A stretch of DNA of 64,000 nucleotides from Mesostigma viride. Lineage: Eukaryota > Streptophyta > Mesostigmatophyceae > Mesostigmatales > Mesostigmataceae. The notes under the pieces were generated by a model. That model was not told the origin of the DNA and searched no databases. It was given only the letters and a program-made list of their open reading frames with translations. Below, in pieces: positions 53,301 through 64,000 of this stretch. Location of the stretch: positions 2,429,808 through 2,493,807 of the forward strand of contig RPFO01000102.1 in the NCBI GenBank assembly GCA_009746045.1. Direction: 5' to 3'. The position numbers and the translations under genes were made by a program. Each line of letters starts with the position of its first letter. Positions within the stretch are counted from its first letter, which is position 1.

Positions 53301-56300
53301 GCGGCCTCTCAAGGTAACACCCTTGACCTACGTGGGGAGAAAATTGCCACCCACTAGGGAGCGCTGGGGGGGGGGGGGGGGGGGGAGGCTCGGGGGGAGG
53401 GAGACTGAGATGTGTGGTGAGGTGAACGTGCAACACCTCGACAATAGTACCCATGCCCGCAGCAACCTTGGAATCCAACCAGCGGCTGCGTTGCCTTGCC
53501 TTGCCTTGCCTTGCCTTGCCTTGCCTTGCCTTGCCTTGCCTTGCCTTGCCTTGCCTTGCCTTGCCTTGCCTTGCCTTGCCTTGCCTTGCCTTGCCTTGCC
53601 TTGCCTTGCCTTGCCTTGCCTTGCCTTGCCTTGCCTTGCCTTGCCTTGCCTTGCCTTGCCTTGCCTTGCCCCGCCTTGCCCCGCCTTGCCCCGCCTTGCC
53701 TTGCCCTGCCTGTTGGCAAGTTGCCCCGCCTTGCCTTCCCGCCTTGCCTTCCCGCCTTGCCCTGCCCTGCCCTGAGCCTGCCCTGCCCTGCCCTGCCCTG
53801 CCCTGCCCTGCCCTGCCCTGCCCTGCCCTGCCCTGCCCTGCCCTGCCCTGCCCTGCCCTGCCCTGCCCTGCCCTGCCCAGCCCAGCCCTGCCCTGCCCTG
53901 CCCTGCCCTGCCCTGCCCTGCCCTGCCCTGCCCTGCCCTGCCCTGCCCTGCCCTGCCCTGCCTTGCCTTGCCCTGCCTTGCCTTGCCCTGCCTTGCCTTG
54001 CCTCGCCAAGGTATAGTTCAGGAGTTGCGGATAAACATATTTCAGCAAATTAGCATCAGGATGCACCCATGGGGGTGGAGTAGAGAAATAACAACACACC
54101 CACCCTTGCCATGCCACCACCATGGCTCAAACAACAACACACCCACACTTGCCATGCCACCACCATGGCTCAAATAACATCACACCCACCCTTGCCATGC
54201 CACCACCATGGCTCAAATAACAACACACCCACCCTTGCCATGCCACCACCATGGCTCAAATAACAACACACCCACCCTTGCCATGCCACCACCATGGCTC
54301 AAATAACCACACACCCACCCTTGCCATGCCACCACCATGGCTCAAATAACAACACACCCACCCTTGCCATGCCACCAACATGGCTCAAATAACGACACAC
54401 CCACCCTTCCCATGCCACCACCATGGCTCAAATAACGATCTTTCGACCATACGCACATAACAACAACAAAAATAACAAAACCATGCAAAAAAATACTAGC
54501 ACTCTAGCAATTTATGGCATCCTCACCGCTTCCACATCGGCGGCCGTCTTGGTCGACTGCTCCACCGCCGTCTTGACGGAAGTCTCCAGGTTGCCCTGGA
54601 TGCGCGCGAGGGCCTCCAGCGGCTTGTACTCCTGCGCGACCCCGCCACACGGAAACGAGGAAACACGCAAGGAAGGTAAGCTATGCTCCCGCACGCCACC
54701 GCCCGTAACACTGGAACACTCAAAGATAAAGTAATGCTCCTGCACACACCCACAAACGCGCTAAAAACATTAACTGTAGGATAACATTGGATGGACAGCA
54801 TATGAACAGCATTAGAATAACATTAGATGATAGAGAATAACAGCATAATAATAGCATTAGGATAACATTGGATGGACAGCATAATAACAGCATAATAACA
54901 CTAGACTTACAGTATATTACTGTATAGTACTTGTGCGCACCAGCCACATAATCATGGTGACATGCAGCGGCGGTAACCATGGCCCCAAACTGGATGATTA
55001 CACAACAAGCAGGTACCGCACCTCTGCCGGTCAGCGGTCTCCTCTCACCTCTATCAGCCTCCTCAGTGCTAAAACCCACCCCGCCTGTGGCACCCGCAAC
55101 GGCCTCATAATCCCACACCCCATCCGCAGGTATGTCAGAAACAGCAAACACCGTCTAGCCTGCGTCACCGTGGCCTAAGCGCCCCTCACCTGCGGCTCGC
55201 ACACACAGGCAACAAGTATCGCATCGAGTGGTATAGCCGCCTCATCTCCCCTATCAAAACAACCAACACCCCCCCACAATCACCTGCGGCACGCGCACAC
55301 ATGCATGCTCGTAACGTAACGCCTTGTATACCAAAACCACCTCACATGCGGCTCAAGCGCACAAGCGAGTGATATACCAAAACGTCACGGAAAACGTCCG
55401 TCGAGTCCCTCGCCTGCCACATGTGCTACTAGTATACCCCCTCGTCTCTATCGTGAGGGGGGTGCCATGCCAAGCCGTAGAACCACATCAGCCAATTATC
55501 TACATTAACTCGTAGACTGCGCCACATGGGTACCGATACAGGAACCTTCAACCACCCTATCACAACGAAGAGGAGGGAGGGCGCCCTAGCTTCACTCACT
55601 GCTGCGACCGGGCAGGCCACCAACGACTCTCTCTGCATCACAGTGCAGGCCCAGCTGTGGGTGCAAACACATATCGCAACCACATAGCCCGTGGCGACCC
55701 GACTGAACGTGTGTACCCAACTTTCGCAAACCTAACCAACCTAGGGCGTGAGTGAATGTATCGCGTCCACATGACCCCCGCGACTCGGCAAGGCGACCCC
55801 TTGGTGGGGTTGCAGTCCGAAAATGTTGCCCCCCTCACCTGCGGCTCGGGCGGCGACGGCGCCTTCTTGCTCCCCACCGAGCGCAGCCGCTCCAGTATCG
55901 CGGGTGACGCGCTGGAGACCTTGGCTATCGTGGCCTCGGCCGCATTCCTCGTCGCCTCGGCCGCACTCCGCGCACCCTCAGCGGCCGCGTTCTTCGCGCC
56001 CTCCATCGCGCTCTCCATCGCGTCCTCCATCGCATTCTTGGCGCCCTCCATCACGTTCTCCACCGCGTCCGACGCAAAGTCCATCAGGGAGGAGGGCCCA
56101 TCGTCCTCGGCCACCGTCCCGAGCAGCTCGGCCGCCTGTGCCGTTTCGCCCTTGACGTTGTCTGCGCCGGCCGCCAGCACGATGCTCCATACGGCTGGGG
56201 GCAGAGGAGGGGGAGGGGGGAGAAAGACCAGAAACGAGATCAGGTGGCAAGTTTGGAGGATGGAGCCAAAAGGATGCTCCATTCGGCTGGGGGCATAGGG

Positions 56301-57481
56301 GGGGAAGGGGGAGGGGGACGGGGGGAAGAAGATGAAAGGAAACGGATTGGTTGAGAAATCTGGGTGACAGGCGAAAGAGCCAGCGCGATGTTCCATACGG
56401 CTGGGGGCGAAGGAGGGGGTGGATGGCAGATTTAAGACAGAGATGATGACCAGTAAGAGTCGACACGGGATGCTACGGGAAGGCTGCGGGGTGGAATAGG
56501 GAACGATGCGGTGGTTTTGGATGCACCCCAAGGATGCCTTCACGGTGGGGAAGGAAAAGGGGGGCCGGACGCCAGGGGAAGGAGAGTGGGAGGATCTAAA
56601 CCCTAAGCCCTAGACATGTGCAAGCGAGGATAGGTTGGAAACGCGCCGAGCCAGCGTGATCCTGCGCGCCGGTTGGGGGGCATGCTAAAGTAACTACTGC
56701 AATGGAGGGAGGGCAGAGCGCTGAGTTTGGTCCAAGGGGGGTTGACGGAGGGCAGTGATGGAGCGTCAATGAAGGAGAGCTCGAGAGGCGTTAGTAGGAT
56801 ACAGACAAGGGGCAGGGAGGGGAGGGGAGACATGTCAAGCAGTGGGGGGAAGGGGTTCGCGAAACTCCGCGCAAATACTTTCACATCCCTATCTGGGAAA
56901 AAACTATCGAGCATAGATGAAGGTGGGTGGGCCAACCTGCGCTCGCAAATATGAGAGAGAAAAGGGCGACGAGCATGAGCGCTAGGACCAAGGCGTGAAA
57001 GCACTAGGGGAAGGCACGAGGAAAACCAGTTAATGATGCCCACGACAAGCCCATAAACGATATCATCCGACTCTGTGAGATGGGGCTGCCTTTGCAAAGC
57101 CAAACAAGGGGGAATCGTCAAGCGCCAGCCTGTCTGCAGCTTCCCCAGGCAATCGCCTCTCATTGAACACTTGCTTGCACCGCTTGTTGCTTTGCTTTGC
57201 TTTGAACGTAATTTGCTTTGATTTGAGCAAGCATTAAACGCTTGCTTGCACCGCAGATAGAAGGTACCTGACGGCAGCCGGGTGGCGTTACTTCGCAGGG
57301 AGACCACCCATCCCAGCTTGTTGTTCTTGGCAGACGTCACCGCCTGCCCCTCCTGCTCCGCTGCTGGCTCGCTGGATGCGGACACGCGCAGGGGGGCAGG
57401 GCTTCGGCTGGCTGGGAGTCGGAGGGGGGAGCCTCGGGCGAGCGGGCGAGCGGCGGGGGCGAATCGGGAGGACTGGCGAGC
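47390..57481 (-). CDS. CAS-like thylakoid rhodanese-domain protein (12 exons, start codon not located)
   Basis: Exons in order: 57481-57268, 56194-55839, 54631-54527, 53118-52993, 51955-51815, 51210-51124, 50253-50174, 49673-49559, 48939-48874, 48409-48314, 47759-47670, 47464-47390; all phases agree and the frame ends at TAA 47392-47390. The first exon reads like a chloroplast transit peptide (SSRFAPAARPLARGSPLRLP...RVSASSEP). Next come long Ala/Lys/Glu-rich helices (MEGAKNAAAEGARSAAEATR; VKTAVEQSTKTAADVEA), a hydrophobic segment LFITSGLLAGGVGAVWLSVW, then GGYAGDLSPKGAIALM...MVFVDAT, VLVVPVNK, RLRQLRK and GGSVVLIGDNMTNKHMKQLA. The order and spacing match the rhodanese-like half of plant/algal CAS (thylakoid Ca2+ signalling, photoacclimation). 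The catalytic Cys loop is absent. Another thylakoid rhodanese protein is the main alternative. Confidence 0.7.
48690..48740. repeat. Poly-C tracts
   Basis: Two runs of 14-15 C separated by GCCAG, intronic. Confidence 0.95.
49185..49475. repeat. 24-bp tandem AAAAGCAGAAAGAACTTGGC
   Basis: About ten copies with small indels in the intron between exons 8 and 9. Confidence 0.9.
49559..50253 (-). CDS. CAS-like exons 7-8: membrane span and start of rhodanese fold
   Basis: Exon 7 (50253-50174) ends in phase 2 after GVGAV and exon 8 (49673-49559) completes the W. Together they encode YDPETLFITSGLLAGGVGAV-W-LSVWLWLYGGYAGDLSP, a likely transmembrane helix leading into the rhodanese-like domain. Confidence 0.7.
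49935..50042. repeat. 54-bp direct duplication
   Basis: AGTATACTTAACAATCTTTT to GAAATCTCTCATCT occurs twice in tandem with two differences. Confidence 0.9.
50511..50705. repeat. (CTTCTG)n to (CCTCTG)n hexanucleotide array
   Basis: About 8 TTCTGC units, about 22 CTCTGC units, then TCCTGC and TGC units. Intronic; the ORFs over it are artefacts. Confidence 0.97.
50803..51124 (-). repeat. 103-bp tandem repeat duplicating the exon 6 end
   Basis: Three extra copies downstream of CAS-like exon 6, spaced 102-103 bp (starts near 50806, 50909, 51011; exon at 51114). Each carries GTTGAGGTCAAGATGATTGT ... GAGGCCATTGATGAG|GTCGG, i.e. a donor-bearing copy of the exon end. Confidence 0.9.
51980..52020. 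repeat. Poly-G tract next to the exon 5 acceptor
   Basis: G runs on plus, C-rich on the gene strand just upstream of acceptor CCCCCAG at 51956. Confidence 0.9.
52135..52460. repeat. Degenerate AACAAACAAA-TTAATTAA repeats
   Basis: Four blocks with ACAAACAAAC(A)AAA(G)AAA followed by TTAATTAA or related, in the intron between CAS-like exons 4 and 5. Confidence 0.7.
53490..54010. repeat. (TTGCC)n then (CCCTG)n pentanucleotide arrays
   Basis: (TTGCC)n about 53490-53668, a mixed CCGCC zone, (CCCTG)n about 53757-53960, mixed TTGCC/CCTGCC to 54005. Intronic. Confidence 0.97.
54085..54440. repeat. 43-bp minisatellite
   Basis: About eight copies of CACACCCACCCTTGCCATGC plus CACCACCATGGCTCAAATAA, in the intron after CAS-like exon 3. 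Confidence 0.95.
55500..55645 (-). mobile_element. SINE-like dispersed repeat copy
   Basis: Reverse complement matches 37985-38147 (GGCCTGCC, GAAGCTAGGGCGCCCTCCCT, GGTTGAAGGTTCCT, GCAGTC). Sits in the intron between CAS-like exons 2 and 3. Confidence 0.6.
55839..56194 (-). CDS. CAS-like exon 2: helical Ala-rich region
   Basis: Joins exon 1 in phase 1 (LPS-A-VWSIVLAAGAD). Contains repeated AMEGAKNA/AMESAMEGAKNAA heptad-like helices. Acceptor GCCCCCAG; the acceptor plus exon start (CCCCCAGCCGTATGGAGCAT type) is copied upstream at about 56277 and 56390. Donor GCCGCAG|GTGAGG is copied downstream near 55345, 55285 and 55190. Confidence 0.75.
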
Positions 57482-60400
57482 CTGCTCGTCACGGGAAGGG
57501 TGGAACACAAGCAGTTTGATGGCGTTCAGACAAAAAGAGTAAGTCCATTATGCCTGTTTGTCTCGGTCTTATCACGTCCAAGCCGACCGCAAGGGAGATC
57601 GCGTGAGTTACATTGATTTTTGGAGTTACAGTTTCCCATGCAGGAGACTGGCAGGCGCGCCTAAAACCATTCGTTTCGCAAGTTGCCGAGCGAGACTCGT
57701 AAGTGCTCGAGCCGGACCCGACACTAAATTCTGAAGGACTCTAGCTCCTCACGGTATGAACAGGATACTAAGACGCCTTTAGAACACTGGAGAGCGCCCC
57801 TCCCCGTGTGTGGCGTCCAGCAGAGATTGGCGCTACTGTGATGACAGCGTCGCTGCCGATGATTCAATAAACCCACCTACTTGATTGGAAAATCACTGAT
57901 AGAAAAAATAGCCCAAGGAGGGGCTATTCTACAAAGCATGTTTCCATAACGTGAAGATACCACCACAGAACATTGTCACAACGATGTCTTGCCCAGCCGG
58001 GCAGAATTCGGTCCCGCAAAAACTTCGACATTTGCCAAAGATGTGACATTGCTAACATTAGCTCTCAAATTAGCAACATCCTGATAAACATAATTGAAAA
58101 TCCCACTAGGTTATCACCTTAAGTAGTTCAATTCCAGAAGCGGGTGCTTGGAGCTGGTAGCAAAGGACTGGAGCGGAGATGCGTTCACTCATCATGGTGG
58201 CCGACTGTTCACGACAATGCCGAAGGCTCTTCTCTATTCCAGAGGAAAAAGCTTCGCTTCAGCACTGTCAAGCGTGCCCGGCGCCGTTGTCAGCCTGGGT
58301 TTCCGTCATTCTCGCTATTACTGATGAATGACAAATTGACAATAAATAATTATAGGATATGTGCGTACCCCGTGCCTTCGTTCTCGCTGAATCTCGCAAC
58401 GCAATGATTTGAGATTTCTTCTCGTGCTTTCACAGGTCGCCATCCCTGATCCCTCTAGACATTTTGGATTTACCGCAGAGCGACAACGGGGCAGTTTGTA
58501 CGGAAAATGTAACAGCCAGCATAAGATAAGAAACGCCCTGCAAGACGACGGGCACTGCAATTCGTTGCAGACGGGATGAACGAGAGCCACACGCTTCGAC
58601 CAACGTTGGATAGGCGGTACCATTTCAGGGATCAATTTCACTTCCCCAATTCGTCGACCAAACCCTGGCCCACCAGGAGGACGGGAATAATGGCGCGCTT
58701 TTTCCAGCCTGGCGGATACACTCTACGGCCAGCGCGACCTCGTGGTCGTCAGTAGTCGTTCTGGATCGTGGTTGCAGCAGTTGCTACCAGGCTGCAGGCA
58801 CCAGCTGGCATCGTCCAAGCATTAGCTGCCAAATCACCAGCCGAGGTGGGAGAGTGCGACGGTTGGGCTGAAACGGCGCGGGAAAGCGGGACATGCTACA
58901 TACCTCTACATACAACATGACGATTCAGCGACCCGAGCGGGCTGATATTATAAACATCTTTCGAACAAAACACCCATTTCAACGGAAAAAATATTATAAA
59001 CATCTTTGATGATTTCGCAGATTTTGGCAGGGATTTTGGCAACGATTCGCAAATGTTTTGGGTACACCTGTTGTGTTGTTGTTGTTGCCCACGCCACAAG
59101 GGGCAGCTACAAGTTACAATAGCTGCCAATGATAGAGACTCAACTCGCTCCGTCTTTTAGTACCACCGATACTAAATATATCCGGCCCTCGGGCCACTAA
59201 AGAAATCTCTGCTGCTGACAGCTGCTGACTGCGGCGTGGGACACAACAACAACAACAACAACTCCCTCGGTCGACCGTCGTACTATCGGCGTATTTCCAT
59301 ACGTGACCGTACATGTACACGCAAAGTATCTTTGGTTCTTGTATGTTTGTGATGGCATGCTGTTCAGTGTCGTGGCCCTCGGCCGTTTCCAAATCTCTGC
59401 TGCCCATGTGCGGCGTCGGCAGCAACAACAACAACAACAACAACTTGAACAACAACACACGAGACAGCGTCAGCGACTCAGCGTCAGCGATCTCAACAAC
59501 GGTGGTGATGCTCGCCCGCATTACGTTTGTGCAAAGAAAATTAATGCTCATGCGAGCTCATGCACGCGAGAACACGCCTTTTTTGCCAATATTTGATGCC
59601 GCAGTTCGCTCGGGTCTGCAACGATTTTTACCCGCCTTCAAATTTACGGGTATCGTTATTCTTGAAGTGTATTCTCCCTGTGGCAAGAGCGCGCACCAGG
59701 GCACTCGGCATTTCCATGGCGACTTTCCTGCATTTGACAGACACAACAATCAAGGAAACATCTGGCATATGGCAGTCGCGAATTAGGAGCGCTAGGCTTC
59801 GTTAGCTGAACGGAATATCATGTTACTGCGAATGGCAAGAAGTAACCTAAGCATTAGTAATGAATTTGCAGGCTACCGTTGAACCTATGTTACCCGCAAT
59901 GGCAAGTGGTGCCCTTTCTTAAGAGGCCTTGGTAGGCCCTATGGCGCAGCGCTTGGGAAGGGACATTTAAAAGGCTCATCATGCTATTCCGCAATTCTTT
60001 CTTCCGTCGGTGGTTTTGCGGTGATCGAAATTCGCTTGGCTATGAACGCACCCAGACGGGTAGGTCGGCTACCTTAATTAATGTTACACGTAGACTGCGT
60101 CACTCGAGGATAAGTCTTCTGAGATGGAAATGGAATGGGAGGGTGTCTATCTAGCCTCTGGTGGCAGAGTTATCTAGTGGCAGGGTTGCGGGCGCCACGG
60201 CCCGAATCACTATGTTTACCGAGGTTGGCTACCTTGGACTGAAAAGACTGTAGCAGCTGGAGTATGAAACGAAGTCTAGTCGGTTGTATCTAACGCCTCT
60301 GTTCAGCACGGCAGAGTCCAACCAAAAGCATCAGAACCCGTTTCTATGATCCGAGAAGTTCTACAGCTTGCTATTCGAACTAGCGGGGATTTTGCAGTTT

Positions 60401-61140
60401 GTTCATTTGCTTTTTAAGTTCCCTTCCCTACAGAAGTCTTGCAGGGCGGTCGTGTTCGTCGTTGATACGCCCATGTGACGTGCCTGTTTCGCCCAAGTGG
60501 AAACCGTTCTCGTCTCTATGTACTATCTTGAATGCACCGTCGTTGTTGTACACGGAAACAAGCATCGTTGTCACGCCGCCGAAAATAGCAATGCTTGGTT
60601 TTCCGTCGAGTATGAATTCCCATGTATGACCAACTGTCATTTGCTTCTCTTTGAAAGGTTTTCCGTTCTGGCACAAACAACTCCATCAGGTACCCTTGTA
60701 CAGCACAGATTGGAATGGCTCTATGATAAGATACTAACCGGGCTTCAAGTGTCTTGGTGCCTTGGCTCGACAATCTCACCGTTGCTGCTGTTCTTGTTTT
60801 TTGTATGTGTTAAGCTAATTCATGACCTGTTCATGGAGGCACGTTGATCATAACCCAACATGATGCTGTTTTGTTCCGGTATTTCATTCTGCTTATTGTT
60901 CCACGATTCATTTTGCTATCTGTTCCGCCATTGCTTCTGCAGATGGTGCAGCTAGGGGTTCCACTGTTTGTTATACTATCTATCCTTCTGTTCAAGCTGC
61001 TATTCATTACGCCATTCTTTCTCCTATCCGTTCTGCTATTCATTACGCAATTCTTTCCGCTATCCGTTCTGCTAATCATTCCGCTATTCCTTCCGCTATT
61101 TCTTCTGCTATTCGCAACGCATCCTGGTTTGGGCCCGCAG
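57482..61140. other. Divergent intergenic region
   Basis: No gene recognised between the CAS-like gene and the plus-strand membrane-protein gene; it should hold both promoters and first exons. Notable content: CAACAAC tracts with a shared GGCGTGGG/GCGGCGTCGG block (59060-59450), a dispersed repeat at 60075-60155, a minus-strand 82-codon ORF at 60676-60428 of unknown meaning, and a degenerate ATTCCGCTATTC-type repeat at 60870-61115. Confidence 0.45.
60870..61115. repeat. Degenerate 15-bp pyrimidine-rich repeat
   Basis: Many imperfect TTCCGCTATTC/TTCTGCTATTC units, ending immediately upstream of the acceptor of the exon at 61141. Confidence 0.8.
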
Positions 61141-63342
61141 ACGGGTCGGAGCCCGTGCCCCGCCGCGCGCCACCTGTCGGCATCCCCCCAACCCACAAGC
61201 TCGCGCCGCAGATCTTCTTCCTCTTCATCCATTTGTCCCTCGCCGTGCTGCTGCTTGTCACCAACAACCGCTTCCTGCACGAGTGGCAGAAGGGAGAATA
61301 CACGTACGTGCTCGTTTCGACGGAGACAGAAATAGACTTGAGTGGCTACTGAGACCTAGCCGAAGATGCCAGGGGAGTACCGACGAGAGAGTGGGGTTCC
61401 TTTTGTCTTCTAGAGAATGGGGTTGCCTTGCGCTAATAGAAGATTACGCCTGAGTGGCCGCATTCCTCTACAAGTGTGAGACGTAGGGGGACACATATCA
61501 ATGCCCGTCTAGATAAGGAGGAACGGTTATGAGCGGCGTGTTAGAAAAACGGGAATAGATGCCAGTGGCCACTGTCACAGATGCAGTACTTTTCTTGCAT
61601 AATTGGACGGAAACAGCACACAGTATATGACGCCGACATCCTGTGTATCTGTAGTACTACTATCGTGTCAAATATAGGGGCCTGTATCGGCGCCTCGGCT
61701 CTGTTGGCTTTTGGTGCGCCACAAGTTGCTTCAGAGTGCCGCACATACTGCTGCTCTTTCCACGAGGATGAGGACCATTCGTGAAGATGTCGGTGAGAAT
61801 GGCGTTTATTGTGACGGTGATGACAACCTCTTACGCATGCTGCTGCAGGCTATCGCTTACTATTGTCCTAGTATTCCCTAGGTGAACTCGCCCATGTCTT
61901 GCTTAATGGACTAAAAGAGAAGACTGATTGTTTGCTGCCTTCGCTGGGTTGCCGAGTCATGGCTTCTTTGCTGCCTTGATATAAGGGACTTGACCATTGG
62001 CTCATTTTATGGTTCCATGCTTAGTTGGCTGGCTTCTGTCATTCAATCGTTCATAGGATGGTCAATAATCAAGGGTTTTCCCGCCTTTCCACCTGGTTCA
62101 GATTGAAGTTCTTGACGCGTCATGCTGTGTGCCTCTGTGTCTGCTGCCCTATTCTCTCCTCCCCCCCCCCCACCCTCTTTTGTGTCCATCCCAACCCCCC
62201 ATCTGGACAGGCATGACATCACATTCCTCGTCCTGTGGGTGTGGACGGTGCTCCAGTTCTGCTACCTAGTGAACGCAAACCCTGGGTATGAAGCTTACAC
62301 AGATAACATGTAGCGGAATGTGTAATTGGTCTAGTTTCTGTTGGGTGTGGGCGGTGCACCAGTTCCGCCACCTGGTGAACGCAACCCCTGGGTACGAGCC
62401 TTTCCGCATCACAGTTGGGGGGCACGACTGGGGTCACAAAGTGGGGGCACAATCGGGGTCACAACGTGGGGGCACGAAATGGGGGCCACAAAGTGGGGGC
62501 ACAAGGGGGGGGCACAAAGGGGAGCACAAAGGGGGGACACAAGGGGGCAGGTGCAATTTTATATTATCCCTTGTTAGCATTCTCATTCTTGTTCGATATT
62601 GTTTACCACTACTCGTGGAGCCTCTATGCCGCGTTTCTAGAGCCTCTGTGGTGCATGGGGCTCTCCCTGCCCCCCTGCCTTGGGAGGGTAACGCAGTGCA
62701 GTATCCCTACTGCTATCTTATCTCATGTTGATAAGGATGCAGCCACCACAGCTGGTGCCAGGACACGGACAGCTACTGGCTACTTTTGCCTGGCGTTTGA
62801 AGAGCCCACGATGTCGCCTTTTTCTTGCCCACTGCAGAACATGGGCGTCGTCGTGAATTGGGTTTCTATGAAGACACGAAATTAGAAAGGAGTCATCATG
62901 ACATAGGAACAAATAGAGTCATCATGACATAGGAACAAATAGAGTCATCGTGACATAGGAACAAATAGAGTCATCATGACATAGGAACAAATAGAGTCAT
63001 CATGACATAGGAACAAATAGAGTCATCATGACATAGGAACAAATAGAGTCATCATGACATAGGAACAAATAGAGTCATCATGACATAGGAACAAATAGAG
63101 TCATCATAACAAATGAAAGATGTGAGTCACAATAAGAAATCAACATATGTTTGACTGAGCACCTCCCCCCCCCTATTGCGTACATCCGTCCCCACCCCCA
63201 GCTTTGCGGCGCTGGCTCCCATGGCTCGGCGGGACTACAAGCGGCGCCTGTCGATTCCCTCCTCGCTCATCGGTCAGGATATGGAGCGGGGGGCATCGGG
63301 GACACTGGGAGGGGAGCCACCAGGCCTGCATGATGGTGGCGG
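61141..63342 (+). CDS. Multi-pass membrane protein, possible DHHC palmitoyltransferase (partial)
   Basis: Three phase-matched exons: 61141-61303, 62211-62285, 63202-63342. They encode PVGIPPTHKLAPQIFFLFIH plus LSLAVLLLVTNN (first membrane span), an HEWQKGEYT loop, HDITFLVLWVWTVLQFCYLV (second span), NANPG, then a basic stretch MARRDYKRRLSIPSSLIGQD. Two close spans, then an (N/D)PG and a basic cytosolic segment are what precedes the DHHC zinc-binding domain in S-acyltransferases, but the DHHC domain itself would lie beyond 64000. Start codon and earlier exon not found. Donors ACAC|GTACGT, CCTGG|GTATGA, GGCGG|GTGCGT; acceptors CCCGCAG, TGGACAG, CCCCCAG. Confidence 0.5.
62335..62405 (+). repeat. 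Decayed copy of the second exon and its donor
   Basis: GGTGTGGGCGGTGCACCAGT to CCTGGGTACGAGC repeats 62242-62292 about 105 bp downstream, including the splice donor. It retains an open frame (VWAVHQFRHLVNATPG). Confidence 0.8.
62885..63115. repeat. 26-bp tandem GAGTCATCATGACATAGGAA
   Basis: About nine near-perfect copies with the linker CAAATA, in the intron before the exon at 63202. Confidence 0.95.
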
Positions 63343-64000
63343 GTGCGTGCTGCTTATGACTTATACTTCTGTGATGCTTTAGTATTGACTTGGTATTTTA
63401 TTGTGACTTTTGCCGGTGCAAGCCTTTGATGGACGCTTACTGCTGTCATCTCGGTATCTGTTTCGTTAGCGTGCCCCAATAAGTCTGTTATCTTGTCGGG
63501 CTGATGACACCGTGGATCTTCAGAGCTGTTCTTACGCGCTAGATCTCTTCCTCTTTTGATCTCACTTTGTTTGTCTGTTTGTCTAGCAGCCCTAGATTTA
63601 GTATTCTATCATCTTCCTTGCAAACAGCAGTCGTTAATAAACCAAACCTCCTGCAGCGTACATGACTTCTTACAGTTTGTATGTGATGCATGTATTAGAT
63701 CGTATTATGTACAGGTGACCACAGATTCTCTAGGGCGTGCCTACCGTACCATCGGCAGCATGCCTTATCTTGTGCTGGCGGCATTGCCGGGGCATTTTTG
63801 CATCACGGGTTCCAAGACCGCCCTGGCATCACCCGCAGCACAACAAAAGGCATGCTTCATGGATGGTGACCAGACGTGACCACAAAATATGCCAAATTTA
63901 TTTTTACGAGCATGCTCTTCATCGAAAGCATTCAACGCCAGCAAGCCCTTTCTGGTTGGGTACTTTTCTCTTGGCTAAATGTTGGTTGTGGGATCTAGAC
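63343..64000. other. Intron or unrecognised sequence to window end
   Basis: A possible acceptor at 63717 (TATGTACAG) gives an immediate stop in the required phase, so it was not used. Nothing else recognised. Confidence 0.35.

Noticed and set aside
63717-63876. Further exon of the plus-strand membrane protein
   Set aside because: The only acceptor-like AG gives an immediate stop in the required phase.

Overview
The window looks like nuclear DNA of a photosynthetic eukaryote, most likely a chlorophyte green alga. The evidence is many short GC-rich exons with GT-AG introns, a rhodanese-domain protein resembling the thylakoid calcium-sensing protein CAS, abundant non-LTR retrotransposons, and tetranucleotide arrays up to 2.6 kb. 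The species cannot be named from sequence alone. All gene models were read by eye by joining exons whose splice phases agree.

Layout. (1) About 20.0-0.6 kb, minus strand: a large gene for a VPS13/chorein-type bridge-like lipid transfer protein. Fifteen phase-compatible exons (1,908 codons) run out of the window at base 1; its introns are full of microsatellites and minisatellites. (2) 20-33 kb: repeat-rich DNA with 5'-truncated LINEs, a 1.35-kb TTAA-flanked DNA transposon, a (GGAT)n array of about 2.57 kb and a 1.7-kb terminal-inverted-repeat element. (3) 33.3-42.0 kb, minus strand: one full-length LINE (5.2 kb net) between exact 12-bp target duplications, with three later insertions nested inside it. 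They are two TTAA transposons and a 780-bp retro-inserted fragment with a 10-bp duplication. (4) 42-46.7 kb: a LINE derivative that keeps ORF1 but has lost ORF2, LINE 3' ends, and LINE insertions inside microsatellites that belong to older LINE 3' UTRs. (5) 57.5-47.4 kb, minus strand: the CAS-like gene in 12 exons, apparently lacking only its start codon. (6) About 61.1-63.3 kb, plus strand: the N-terminal part of a multi-pass membrane protein, tentatively a DHHC-type palmitoyltransferase, continuing off the right edge. It is divergent from the CAS-like gene, with about 3.6 kb between them in which I recognise nothing.

Two patterns stand out. First, in at least eight introns of all three genes the tandem repeats contain copies of the 3' end of the upstream exon plus its 5' splice site, so repeat growth seems anchored on splice donors. 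Second, a single LINE family accounts for much of the intergenic structure. Its 3' UTR carries a (CATC)n tract, a CTCCCAACGGGAG-type hairpin and a TTAA-rich tail, and these appear to have seeded the large arrays and supplied landing sites for both new LINEs and the TTAA transposon. No prokaryotic operons, CRISPR arrays, rRNA or confident tRNA genes were seen.
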